Assembly (NCBI GenBank): GCA_963978545.1
Contig: OZ021724.1
Span: 98,749,792 to 98,813,791 of the forward strand
Reading direction: 5' to 3'
Length of the DNA: 64,000 nucleotides
Source: Linyphia triangularis
Taxonomy: Eukaryota > Arthropoda > Arachnida > Araneae > Linyphiidae
Below, piece by piece: positions 34,857 through 45,792 of this stretch. The notes below the pieces were generated by a model that saw only the letters and a list, made by a program, of their open reading frames with translations, made no database searches and had not been told where the DNA came from. The first letter of the stretch is position 1. Every line of letters begins with the position of its first letter. The position numbers and the translations under genes were made by a program.

Positions 34857-35365
34857 CAGTCAAATCCCATTAATGCAAAATTAATGGGATCGTCGAAAAA
34901 TTTTCCCATTAAACATCAGAAAACTTTTTAAGCTAATTAATACAGATTTAAACTACTAACTATACTATATGTATTCAATACTGCACTTTTATAGAACATT
35001 TACATTGCAAGGTTTATATTTAATAAAATAGTGTAACAAAATATACATTAGGAAAAAAAATGTATTTACCAGTAACTTATTATTTAAAAAAGTCTGTGAT
35101 TGATTAAAATTATACCTCTTTTAAATTATTTAGAGCACATGAGGCATTGTCCTTTTTCATTAGGAAATGTTGCAAGATTTCATCTAAAAAAGGTGCTTTA
35201 TAGAAGAAAAAAATTTCGTCTTTAAGCGAGATTCCATTATGTGAAATTTGATGTTAAAAGAATGAATTAACATTAAGTGTAAGTTTCATTGTATGGAGAA
35301 CTACTTTTACTTCACATTAAACGGGATTTCGTGCTAAACGATTTCGCATTAACAGAGTTTGACTG
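34857..35365. repeat. Tigger/pogo-like MITE
   Basis: Left CAGTCAAATCCCATTAATGC, right reverse complement CAGTCAAACTCTGTTAATGC. It is flanked by TA at the left and CA at the right (one-base decay of a TA duplication). The TIR style and TA target fit the Tc1/mariner-pogo group. It is inserted in the CREBL2 intron. Confidence 0.75.
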
Positions 35366-35594
35366 CATTACTTTCAGAAAAACAGATCTTGTGAATGAAA
35401 CCATATGCAGAAGTAGATACTCATTAAGAATACCAATTTAGCTTGGCAATTAAAAAAGGTTTCACTTATAATATTTAAAAAAAAAAAAAAAAAAACTATT
35501 GGAGATGAAACTATAAGTGAAATGCCAAATTGTATGCAGAAGCCCATACCTAAATAGATACTCATCGCAAATGTTAATTGAGCTTGATATAAAT

Positions 35595-36062
35595 CAAGGC
35601 TGCATAGGAAATTTTCTGAAAAAAATTAGGTAGGAATTTTAGGGATAATTAAAAAAAAATCCAGGAATATTTTAAGGATAATTCCTAAAATTTTAGGGGT
35701 GATTATAAAAATTTTAGAGATAATTTCAAAAAATTGATGGGTGATTCCAAATATTTTAGAGATAAGTCTAAAAAATATTTCTTTGAAAGCGGACATAGAA
35801 TCCTAACATATAATACATTCTTTCCAAAGCATCTTTTAAAATCTGCAAATAACTGCCAATTTTCAAAAAATTTAATAATTAATCATTAAAATCTCAGAAA
35901 AGATTTTCTCCTCTTAGAGAAATATTTGGCAATTTGCGAGTTCGGAAGAAAACCGCGGAGTTTTCGAGGTTTTTAATTTTTTTTTTTTTTTAATTATCGA
36001 AAAATGTAAATACAATTTTAGGATGAAACGAAAACTTAAGGAACATTAGGCTGAATGCGACC
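35595..36062 (+). repeat. Dispersed relative of the satellite, unamplified
   Basis: Contains, in order, TAGGAATTTTAGGGATAATT, GACATAGAATCCTAACATAT followed by TTCTTTCCAAAGC, AAAGATTTTCTCCTCT, then AACTTAAGGAACATTAGGCT and GAATGCGACCC. These are the same blocks as in the 136-bp satellite monomer but once each, with extra sequence between them. Confidence 0.7.
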
Positions 36063-36201
36063 CTTGCAAATCGAAATTCCTCTCGCGATGGCCCTGAAAC
36101 AATGGCACCATAGACAACACCAGGCTTTCAAAATATTGCCATTTCAACCAACTCACCTTCGAGGCAATAAATAATTAGAACAAAAAGATGTTAGGCCTCA
36201 C

Positions 36202-36408
36202 CATGTCTAGCTCCTTCCTGAGCTGCAGCACTGCCCTCTCCCTATCTGCCACCAGCTCGTCCAGATACTGGTACCTGATCTTCTTCCGAGCTCTGCACTC
36301 TCGGGCACTCTGTCTGCTCCTCTCCAGCTTTGCCTTCATGTCTACCTTGCACGATTTCCTGCCAGGCTTCCTGCCCTTTCTACCAGCTGCCCCTCCTTCC
36401 TTGTCCAC
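36202..36408 (-). CDS. CREBL2: CREBL2-like bZIP protein, bZIP exon
   Basis: 69 codons on the minus strand between a TTCTGTTTTTCAG acceptor and a GTGAGG donor. It encodes a basic stretch (AAGRKGRKPGRKSCKVDMK) and a bZIP basic region and zipper: KLERSRQSARECRARKKIRY followed by QYLDELVADRERAVLQLRKE. The RQSARECRARKK motif is diagnostic for CREBL2, a small atypical bZIP of the ATF/CREB group; the Drosophila homologue REPTOR-BP works with REPTOR downstream of TORC1. It presumably binds DNA in the nucleus as a dimer. The short first coding exon (about five codons in human) was not found. The in-frame ATG at 36438 lies in the acceptor's pyrimidine tract and is probably intronic. Confidence 0.93.
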
Positions 36409-36774
36409 CTGAAAAACAGAACACATTTGAGAGGACATCCTTCTGATTAGGAACGCAGAATTCTATAAAGAGTAGAGGCTGGATGCTAGTCAATCACCAC
36501 TCAATGGCCTTACCAACAAGGTTGGCATGGTTTAAACAAAATGGTTTTTTTCTTAAAAAAAAAACAATTGGTTTTTTTTTAAAGAATAATTTAAAATTGT
36601 ATTTTTATTTGTTCATTTACAATAAATTTTTTTAAAATTATTTGTTGTTGTAAATAACTTTTTTAAAATAAATCTTATAGTGAAAGACTATTGTATTGTA
36701 AGACTAAGCAACAACAATAAGTTTTTATATTAATCTAATGGATTTATTAATGTTTTATATTTATTCAAAAGTAT

Positions 36775-37508
36775 TATTGCGTGGACGGGTTCGAAAGATT
36801 TGAAGCCAAAGCAGATCAAAACTTGCAGAAATTTATATCAATATAATTCTTCACAGATTCTCTTACAGCTCCAGAACTTCTCGTTTTAGTAGACACAATA
36901 CAGCTCTTTTCACAACAATAGAGCACAAAACAGCAGTTAAAAACTTGACAACACAACTGCTCAAATCGCTGCACAAGACAATGCAATACAGTTCACTTTA
37001 GAACTACTCGGAATGCTCACTGAGACTTAGTAATTCCAGTCAACTAACGGACTCAGCTAACAACTAACTCAGTGACTCGAAATCAACTAACTTCCCCGCT
37101 CTCTTGGTCAGCCTTATATAGGACAGGTGAATCTTCGTGAATCTTCTAGAGGTAGATATTTGGAGAACTTTCCAGATCGTAGTCGAAAAGTCCTATACAT
37201 GTACATGGGGACCGAAAATTTCGCCAAATGGTCGCCAAGTTTGGCGAAAAAAATTAGTCGCCAAAACCGTCGCCAACTTGGCTCTATCTCACCAATTTGG
37301 CGTGATTGCCATTGCCATAATGTTAAATGCCCTGCTCCTTGTAAAACTTGCTTCCCAGAGTTACATCTGAAAAACTCGTTATCAAGCATCAAGAGACTCA
37401 TTGCAGGGAAACAAACTATTGCATTGCCTTATGCAAAATGTACATAAATTTTACTATTTACAAAATTAACACTACGAAATATTTACAAATATACAAAAAT
37501 TCGTAACA
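36775..37508 (-). mobile_element. Solo LTR, 734 bp, Ty3/gypsy-like (second long copy)
   Basis: Close relative of the LTR at 20843-21578, with 4-bp flanks GTAT on both sides (36771-36774, 37509-37512). The left terminus has changed TGTT to TATT. The promoter-like TATATAAG and the AATTTATA/AATAAA region are again on the minus strand. It is inserted upstream of the CREBL2 bZIP exon. Confidence 0.85.
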
Positions 37509-37544
37509 GTATTAATTAAAATTAAATTGTAGGCTGATCATTAC

Positions 37545-37735
37545 TTGGCAAGTTATGGCACATTTGGAAATCCGATTTAGTACAAATCATTCAAAGTCTA
37601 TTTCAGACCAGTTTCAGACATTTTTGCCACAGCAGTCATAACTGACAAGGTTTTCTCTTCATTTTATAAAAAATTCAAAATGATGTTCGATGGAGTACCT
37701 AAACTTGCAGTTGCCGCTTAGTCTAATCTGTTGCT
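37545..37735. repeat. Truncated copy of foldback element 1
   Basis: TGGCAAGTTATGGCACATTT and CAGTTTCAGACATTTTTGCC followed by AATGATGTTCGATGGAGTAC match the right arm of the element at 9081-9740. Only one arm is present. Confidence 0.65.
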
Positions 37736-38040
37736 ACTTTGCCAATTGAAATCTCTCAACAAACAGCGTGTTCTTAGGTAGCTTTGATTTGCCATATTTA
37801 AATCATTTTATCCACACGATGCCAGATAAATCTACACTATAGAAAACTCGGATTAAGAGTGATCGCTAGTCCGTAAGTCTAATGAAGTGGTCAGCTAACA
37901 GCAGCTCTGCAGACATTTGAGGGTGTCACATATCTACATAATGATAAAAGGATACAGACTCTGCAGGATTATATGGGTTTTTTGTTGATTTTGGAGGAAA
38001 ATCGTAGAAATTTTTTCGAGGCATTTTTAAGGGCTCTGAT

Positions 38041-38721
38041 TACTTTGGATGCATGAAAAAATGCTACTTTTATTATTTTTTTTAAGAATACTGTTATGCT
38101 TATTGATATAAAACTTGTTAGGCTTAGCAAAAACATTTGTAAATTAAAAAAATATATATATATTGATTTTAACCATTTTTTTAGTGTGAAAATACCAGGT
38201 AAACCGGAGTCCTCAAAAGGTTGCGCTGTTGAAAAAATCTCAGAAACTACTGAACTGATCCTTATGGAATTTTAACCACATATTTTGTAGACTTATTACT
38301 ATATCCCGAACCAGAGTTATTGCAAAATTTTATTTTTTACTATTTTTTTTTTTGGCAAAAAACATGCAAAAAAACATGTTTTTTTTTTTTTTTTAAATCT
38401 ACCATTTTGTTATTTTTGCATATAAATTAATATTAGAAGTACGGGATATAGCCACTGTCACACTAAACCTAAAACCATCCATTTTTTTTGTTTGAGATGG
38501 GCCGTTGTTTAGATTTTTTCAACTGCACACACCTACCTACTTTTTGAGTACTTCTGTTTACCTGGCATTTTCACACTAAAAGAGTGGTTGAAATCAATAA
38601 TTTTTTTTTTTAGTAATTCATGAATGTTTTTGTTAAGCCTAACAAATTTTATATCAATAAACATAACAGTATTCTTAAAAAAAATTAATAAAAATAGTGT
38701 TTTTTTCATGCATCCAAAGTA
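38041..38721. repeat. Foldback element 3
   Basis: TACTTTGGATGCATGAAAAA at 38041 is mirrored by TTTTTCATGCATCCAAAGTA ending at 38721, and the arms keep pairing for about 190 bp (GATATAAAACTTGTTAGGCT versus AGCCTAACAAATTTTATATC) to a roughly 320-bp centre. It seems to sit inside another copy of the satellite-related element (38735-38860 has AAGGAATATTAGGAATTTTA). Confidence 0.75.
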
Positions 38722-39976
38722 GACACTTAAAGGAATTTTTTTTTTTTTTTTTTTTTTTTTTAAGGAATTATTGAAAACTTTAAGTACAATTATAGGAATT
38801 TTAAGGAGAAACAAAAATTTAAGGAATATTAGGAATTTTAGGGCAAATATCATACCTGCAAGCGCAGCTGGCTAGCACAGGAAAAAAATAAGGAAACAAT
38901 ACCATTATTGCATAAATTAGGTCTGGTGATGTCTGTGATGGTAATTTGTTCCTAGGAAACTACAAAATGAAGCTTCACATTACAACCAACTATGGTACAG
39001 ATGTCACACAGGCAAAGCGGGCTTTGCAAGCAATAAAACTACTAGATGCAAATGGCCAACCCAGCCATCATACAAAATTTAGAACACTATCTTAGAAAGC
39101 TGGTATCAGTTTAAACAAGGTATCAGCCGGTACTGCAATCAAAGAATAGTGGTTAAACCAGAGTTCATCCTGGCTTTTTTCAAAGGGCGGCGCGCCCCGC
39201 CCTTCGAAAAAATAGCGCCCTTCCAGCCTTTTTCAGAAAAAATGCCATTTTGCACGAATTTACAAAACTTATGTTTTTTCCCTTTAACAGTACGCCATAT
39301 GTGGACCACCCCTATTGAAATCACCTGTTACCCTGTTGCGCATTCATGTTCAAACGCACAAGGCACAGACCAGGTTCTGAAATCATTGAATGAATGCTGA
39401 TATAACGAACGTCATTAGTAGGTGGATTGTAGGATGCCGTCTTAAAATTTCGGAATGCTAGTTAATTAGCACGGATGGCCATTTCGTTCGTACTTTGATT
39501 AAGCATATTCGACGGTTTTTTACCATGCCTTCTTCCTCAAAACACTGAAGAAAGGAATTTGAAAGGGTTGGTTAAAAGTGTATAACCATCAATTCTTTAC
39601 ACAAAGCATTTTTAAAAAAATATTTCAGTTCGGACAATCAAAATAGCGATGCCTTCTTATTAAATTTAGGAGAATATTTTTTTTTATAATTTTCCTGTTG
39701 CTAATTTGTTTTTAAACGGTAGTTTTATATTGAAAATTAAATATCACAGGAATGCATTAAAAATTCCGAATTATTTCCGATTTTTTAAAAACTTTTTATA
39801 GTAGGGGCATGTATGCCGAAAAATCGCCGTTTTGACGCAGAATTTGATCCAATTTGGAAATTAAAAAATTCTCAAATTTAGAGCATAGACTATGTTCTTT
39901 AGTCAGAATGTTCCACATGATATACCCCAACGAATATAGTTAAATTTGGTGAAACACTATTTCCTTTCTGGAAAAT

Positions 39977-40248
39977 TTAACCCACAGACGGTCAAGCACG
40001 TATATATACGTCATTTGACCCCCAGTTTTTCCAGCAATACACAACATTTTTTAAATTATAAATAAAATTTAAAATAAGATATCTTTTAAATATTTTTATT
40101 AGGATGATAGTTTATAACCTATCTAAAACAAAATAAATTAAAATAATTAAAAAAAATTATGTATTTTTATTAGAAATATAATTTAAAAATTATTACAGGA
40201 AAAACAACTGTAGAATTTCGCCCATTCCCATGACTGTCAGTGGGTTAA
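39977..40248. repeat. TTAA-flanked MITE (piggyBac-like)
   Basis: TTAA-CCCACAGACGGTCAAG at the left and TGACTGTCAGTGGG-TTAA at the right, 272 bp with flanks. Near the start is the palindrome CACGTATATATACGT. It is nested inside the 2.2-kb TIR element. A 3' portion recurs at 41072-41218, where CTGTCAGTGGGTTAAAATTC is then repeated once more at 41241. Confidence 0.8.
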
Positions 40249-40551
40249 AAGCAAAGTTTAAAGTTGATTTATTAAAATTTTAGACAACTTTACAAAGGGA
40301 CGGGGGAAGGTTGTGAAAAGTTCTTAACAACCATTACATCAAAACTCCTCATTCATTATATCAATATTACAGTATTATAAAATGATATTTTAATAAAAAT
40401 GAATATTTGATGAAAATTTTACTGAGTAGATAGTATTTTTTTAATAATTTTGTCAATCTAATTTCAGAAGTAAAACTAGCATTTTATCTATATTTTAATA
40501 TTGTTTGAATTTCTGAGCATGTTTTTTATTAGCAGCCTTTTATGTATTACT

Positions 40552-40986
40552 CAGGGTGGCCACAAAATTCAGGAAAAAAAATTCCCTGATAATTCCCTGA
40601 CAGATTTCTAAAAAATTCCTTGATTTTAAGGCAAACTTTTTTCAAATTTCCCCAATTTTCTTAGGTTTTCCAGATGTCTAGACCCCCTGATCAAATAGAA
40701 CATGTATGCTAAAGAAATAATATACAATTTTTAAAAAAATAGTTTTGTTGGTAATGAAAATTTTAAATTATTCCGTAACATCAAACTTCTAATGGCTTAC
40801 AACCTCAAATCTCCATGTAAATAGCACCAAAATATAGATGAATGTGCCTCTTAAGCAATACAAAATTTCCCTGATTATCATGAAATTTTAAAAAGTTCTA
40901 TGACATTTCCCTGATTTTTTCCAGAATCAGAAAACTCCCCGACATTTCCCCGATTTCCAGGTTTTCCCGGTTCAGTGGCCACTCCG
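40552..40986. repeat. MITE family 'CAGGGTGGCCAC' (copy 1)
   Basis: Left CAGGGTGGCCACAAAATTCA, right GTGGCCACTCCG. Many TTCCCTGA motifs inside. Relatives are at 48215-48441 and 51928-52254. Confidence 0.75.
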
Positions 40987-41530
40987 TTATTATTGTTTTT
41001 TAGAAAATCAATAATTTAAAACTTTATTGTGGTTGGGAGTCTGAAAAGTAAAATACCAAAATTATGGCATTAAAAAAGTTTATAACCTATCTAAAACAAA
41101 ATAAATTAAAATAATTAAAAAAAATTATGTATTTGAATTAGAAATATAATTTAAAAATTATTACAGGGAAAACAACTGTAGAATTTCGCCCATTTCCATG
41201 ACTGTCAGTGGGTTAAAATTCTGCAGATTATAAGAATTTAACTGTCAGTGGGTTAAAATTCTGTTTTTTACAAATTTCTGCAATTTGCCATTAAAATGCC
41301 CTTGGAAACGGGAGTTACTCTTTTTTTGAAAAATAGCATCCTGCCCTTTTTCATTTCTAGGATGAACTGTGGTTAAACTAACAGCGTTGCAAAATCTATA
41401 AGGCAAAGACTGTTGATCATTTGAATATTTACTAGTGCAAATTTTATTAGGAGCAAAAACAAAACTGTTGAACACTATGAATGGTTTTTAAAAAGCAACT
41501 TTATCTAAGGATTACAATTGGAAATGTCTT

Positions 41531-42056
41531 TTAACCCCTAGGGTACAGATTTATCAGGGAAAATTCTTGCTTTTTTGAACGGCTGATTTGCACGCTCAAC
41601 AATCTATTTTTATGCACAATAACGGATGGTAATCAGACAGGGACCTACAGCTTAACGTGGATTCCGAACCACAACGAACATCTATGCCTAACCCAGGATT
41701 TGAACCAGATACCTCTGACATGCGTGACCAGAGCGCTAACCACATAGTCATTGGGTGGGCTGCGTTTAAAACGGATTTAATTTGCTGTTGCAAGGAATAG
41801 TATATAAAGTCCGTAGATTGCGTGAAAATTCATTTATTAGAGCGATATGATTTTATCCTAGTCTGAATGACTTTAAAGGAACAGAGCTAAACAAATTATT
41901 TTCTTAAGGTATAGGTAAACCAACCGATGTTTGGCTTAACCAATCATGGCTCTTGTGACATTAAAATCCATCCGACCAACCTGGTTTGAATGACGAATTA
42001 GATTCGTCATTATCTACAGGCAAAACAAGTGTATGACGAGTCTCAGCCGTCAAATG
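41531..42056. mobile_element. TTAA element containing a SINE (copy 1, right end lost)
   Basis: TTAA-CCCCTAGGGTACAGATTT at the left, then a family-2 SINE in minus orientation (about 41594-41770), then AATAGTATATAAAG and a long shared segment (CCAACCGATGTTTGGCTTAA). It matches copy 2 at 45793-46329 from end to end, including the SINE and its position. The terminal CCC...TTAA at the right is missing. Confidence 0.8.
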
Positions 42057-42261
42057 AAGCCAAGAAGAGGTACCAAATACCACACCCCTGTAGAGTACTT
42101 GTATCTTTATTTGGAAATTATATATTTGATGTAAAAAGTACTCAAATTGAAATTTTTCCAAAAGTTTGAGTATAACATTGTAATTGAAATGATAAACACT
42201 AATTTGAGCTAAAAATAAACATGCATAATGATCAAAGTGTACATAACGGAAAAATTATGGG

Positions 42262-42630
42262 TGGATCCTAGCACAGCCCACCTCTTGGCATCTTTTTGAA
42301 TTCTCGCCAAACGAGTGGCGATAACGTCGACAATGTGGCAACCTAAACGGATTATGGAGGAGAACTGTCCAGAATCTTACGATTCGATGGCGGACGATGC
42401 CTACATGGATTTTATTCGGCAAATCATTAACACGTACCCTCCGCCGCAAAGGATTAGCAAACACATTTATGGTAAGTGTTAATTGTTTTTTTTCAAATAT
42501 TATTATTATTATTTCTGGCCTTCAAGTATCGTTTTTTAATTGAAAAATAATAAAACAAATATTCAATTAGTAGTCAACTTGGCGAGATTTCAAATAAGTC
42601 GCCAAGAGGTGGGTCCATCTAGGATTTTAC
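42262..42630 (+). other. Exon-like ORF enclosed by ~50-bp inverted repeats
   Basis: The left arm (42262-42312, CCCACCTCTTGGC) and right arm (42577-42630, GCCAAGAGGTGGG) are inverted copies over about 50 bp with about ten mismatches. Between them, 42332-42471 reads as a start codon followed by 46 sense codons and one base, then GTAAGTG, a strong donor. The peptide (MWQPKRIMEENCPESYDSMA, later RQIINTYPPPQRISKHIYG) is not low-complexity and has coding-like codon use. I do not recognise it. It could be the first coding exon of an unknown gene or a gene fragment captured by a TIR element. No matching downstream exon was found. Confidence 0.45.
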
Positions 42631-43154
42631 CAAAATTACTTTGAAATGTAAAGAAATATTTTAAATTTAGTTTACAAAAATGGTAGTGCACTATTACTAG
42701 AAATAAACAAATGCAAAATATATAACTTCAATGAGCAACTACAGGAAGAGTCTTGGTTTGCTCCCACTAGTTAAAAGGGTGACAATCCATCGTAGAAAAG
42801 AAACTAAATTTTTACTTAAAACAATCACTTAATAAATAGATAGTAAAATTATGAATAGTAAATTCCCTATATACTAGAAAACATATTAAAAAATTTGCAA
42901 TCCAGATTCAGAATAATTAACCTAAAATAACTTTGGAATTAATTTTTTTTATTATCAGCAATAACAATTATTAAAATAAGTTTAAATCAATGAAATCAAT
43001 TTATAGGATAAAGATTTAAAACTAGAACCAAGATATGGGACACTTGAACTTTTGTACAACTTGCGACGCAGAAGGGATATAACTCAGTTTTATTGTAATA
43101 TTTTAATAGGTTGGCGTGTATATTTAATTAATTTATTAAAATTTACTTACTCAA

Positions 43155-43873
43155 ATCCACCGGTCTTTCGAGCACACTAAAACTGAATCGCGGAAAATCA
43201 ACTACGCATTTCTAGGAGGGAGAGAGGAGGGAGAGGAAACTACGACGATGGCTGGGAACGAGCCCTTCACCCCTCTTGTCTGCCACAAGAATGGACTCGT
43301 CCAAAAATTATTCAGATTACGCGTTTGAAATTGCCCCGATTAAAATATTAAAAATTTGAAAATAGAAGCTAATTTTTTTTTTCTTCCGAGTGATGAATTT
43401 TGTCCGTCGCCTTGTATTTTGAAAATGACTGTCTCCAGTATCTTGACAAGGTCCATTATTAATTAAAATAAGAAAAATTGTTAGAATTTTTACTTTCATT
43501 TGTAAATAACAAGACAAACCAATTTTCATTAAACAAATTAAGAACATTGTCTAATCTTTCACAAAAATATAACTACATCTTATATCAAATATTTGATTTT
43601 TCATTCCTAAATCATAACACCAAAACACACTATAAAGGTATCATTTTAAAATCACGCAATTCTATTCCAATGTACGCACAGCACGCTTCATTAAGTAATA
43701 AAAGAATATAAAATTAAAAATTAAAATAACTATCATATTTCCTACTCAATTTCCAAAACAGCAAATGGCAACGCAATTGCTTAGCGATTTACTACGTCGA
43801 GGAAAACACGCACGGTTTCGGAGTTGTTGAAGGAGGGTACGGACTCGTTTTTAAATCCAAATAAATTATAAAA
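43155..43873 (+). promoter_or_regulatory. Probable promoter/5' region of SEC20, possibly shared with CREBL2
   Basis: The segment contains less AT-rich, CpG-containing stretches (43190-43300, 43790-43850) upstream of the SEC20 start. On the minus strand a GTAAGT donor lies next to 43155, so a non-coding first exon of CREBL2 at about 43155-43330 is possible. This is inference; no core promoter motif is convincing. Confidence 0.3.
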
Positions 43874-44103
43874 ATGTCAAAATCTAGAAATAACGTCCGC
43901 ACGTCTAATGACTCGACCGTCCATTTGATCCAGCAAGAAATTTTACAATCGGATCTTCGCGTGAAAGCGTTAGTGCAGGACATTCGGGAATGTGGGGGCC
44001 CGGTTGATGTGCTGAATACGCTCAACACCCAAGTCGCCGAGAGTATGAAGTGGATGAAAAAAGGAATCGAAGAACTAGAAACGATCGCCAGGGAACAGGA
44101 CAG
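43874..44103 (+). CDS. BNIP1: SEC20/BNIP1 vesicle transport SNARE, exon 1
   Basis: 76 codons plus two bases, ending AG|GTGGGG. The start ATG follows AATTATAAAA and the N terminus aligns with BNIP1: QSDLRVKALVQDIRECGGPV then LNTLNTQVAESMKWMKKGIE corresponds to the conserved 'D.EVKALIQDIR.C.GP...L..LN..V' segment. This N-terminal cytosolic region is the part of Sec20 that binds the Dsl1/NRZ tether in yeast and mammals. The protein is a tail-anchored Q-SNARE of the ER that works with syntaxin-18, USE1 and SEC22 in fusion of Golgi-derived COPI vesicles with the ER. The total predicted length is 237 residues against 228 in human. Confidence 0.95.
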
Positions 44104-44144
44104 GTGGGGTTTATTTTTTTTTTTAAGAAGTGTAAACATTTCGA

Positions 44145-44298
44145 TTAAAATGTGCTTTACGCTGCCCGATTGGCGACTTTTCAAAATACCGCCAAGTTGA
44201 ATTGACCTACAGGTTTGTCAAAATAGAGGCCAAGTTGTAATGTAACCATAAAGGCGCAAAATCGTCAAAAAAAATGGGCAGTGTAAAGCACATTTTAA
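44145..44298. repeat. TTAA-flanked MITE in SEC20 intron 1
   Basis: TTAA-AATGTGCTTTACGCTGCCC at the left and GGGCAGTGTAAAGCACATT-TTAA at the right (19-bp inverted repeats with one mismatch). It starts about 40 bp after the exon 1 donor. The interior has GATTGGCGACTTTTC and GCCAAGTTG boxes resembling those near 42580. Confidence 0.85.
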
Positions 44299-44690
44299 CC
44301 AACATTTCTTTCTTTAAAACTTGCCATTGGATCTATATCTGTTAAAATTTTGTAACCCACTGAGGAAAGTGATACAGCGACACAGATGCACTGTAGGGAC
44401 CTCGCAATTTCTGGGAACTTTCCTTGGCTATATTTAAAAGATAAATAGTTTTAAATTGTAACCCTTTAATTATACTTTACAGTTTAAAAGAACTATAATT
44501 AATAATCAGCTGTTTTATTTTCGCTCCAAACAGTTACCGAAAATCGTCAGACATCTACTGGGTACCTTTACCAATATAACTGCACTATAGGCACTCGCTG
44601 ACTTTCAGTATATCTATTTACTATTAAAAATGGAAAATATTATGAATAGTTGTTGTTATAGTCTTTAGAGAGAATAGATTGAAGCTTTAC

Positions 44691-44772
44691 TTAACCCCTT
44701 GCCTGTGGAATGTATTTCAAAACACATTTGCGTTGCCAGAACTGAGTTCGGGAGTCACTGGCAAGGGGTTAA
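44691..44772. repeat. 82-bp mini TTAA palindrome
   Basis: TTAA-CCCCTTGCCTGTGG ... CACTGGCAAGGGG-TTAA. One of the shortest elements here with both inverted ends and TTAA flanks. It lies in SEC20 intron 1. Confidence 0.75.
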
Positions 44773-45423
44773 TATATATAGAGAGAGAGATTTGCACCAA
44801 AAGTAAATGTTTAAGGTAAAATGAAAATTGTGTTAAACAAATCAGTTAAGCGAAATCTCTCACCAAATTGTAACAAGCAACCAAAAAATTTTCAGAATGC
44901 ATAAGATTATGTTTTTATTACAATCAATTTATTACGACACAAATATTAAAAATGGTACAGGTGTATCTGATCAGGGTTTGTATTTGACGAGTTTACCAAA
45001 GAGAGAAAGCTATTGAAACTTATTTGACTAGCACTTTATAACAGGCTCATAATTCAGGCACTCGCAATCCGAATTTCCTGTTTATTGTTGGTAGCATATT
45101 CTAATACATTTTGATATTGCATCCACCGACAGATGAGTGAACATTATGCATTTCTTTCTTACAAGAGAACAGGGTGGCCTCAAGCCCATCAGTTAAGATT
45201 GGTGTTTAAATTGAACTATGTACAATATAAATTTAAATAATGTTATTGCAAGCATTAAATATGATACACTATATTTATGACTAGTTAAAACCAACGTTGA
45301 TAGGAAGCAATGACACTCATAATATTTACATGCACGGTGTTCAACCTGCTTTCCTGATTATTACTAAGTTTTATTGAAGTCAATTAAAAGATGAAATAAG
45401 GCAACTTTCTCCTTCAAACTATC

Positions 45424-45440
45424 GGGGGGGGGGGGGGGGG
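45424..45440 (+). repeat. Poly-G tract (17 G)
   Basis: Seventeen consecutive G bases in an AT-rich intron. Potential G-quadruplex or a sequencing-length uncertainty. Confidence 0.9.
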
Positions 45441-45792
45441 TCATCTAGAAATAAACAGTCAATATCGTTTACAAAAATCAAAAATATGCACTAATATTAT
45501 TATATTTTGTCACTTTGTATTATAATTTATCCACTCTCAAAAGTAATGTTACTCATATTTAATAACTTTTTATTTAATTTAACTTCATTTAAACATTTCC
45601 ACTCAGTCTTTGTACCTCATGCTACAGCCATAAATATAACTTTTATGACATTTTAAAAAATAAAAAGTTAATTTTTTTTTTTTATCTCAACCACTATAGT
45701 AATATTATTACTCTTAATTATATCTTCCTTTGTAGCCAGTAAGTTTTTTTTTTTTATCGAATTCCCGATTTTCTCAGAATGACCCATACATT

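Larger units (their letters stand above)
39159..41368. mobile_element. 2.2-kb TIR element (non-coding) carrying nested MITEs
   Basis: Left end CAGAGTTCATCCTGGC, right end reverse complement AGTTCATCCTAGAAATG, flanked by an exact 10-bp direct repeat GTGGTTAAAC (39149-39158, 41369-41378). Both ends continue into AAAGGGC-type sequence. Inside lie a TTAA-flanked MITE (39977-40248), a second partial copy of that MITE (about 41072-41218) and a CAGGGTGGCCAC MITE (40552-40986). A shorter inverted relative is at 57347-58478. No transposase is recognisable. Confidence 0.75.

Noticed and set aside
43237..43320. Short plus ORF MAGNEPFTPLVCHKNGLVQK in the SEC20 upstream region
   Set aside because: Only 26 codons, no donor at the right place and no recognised homologue; possibly an upstream ORF, but unsupported.
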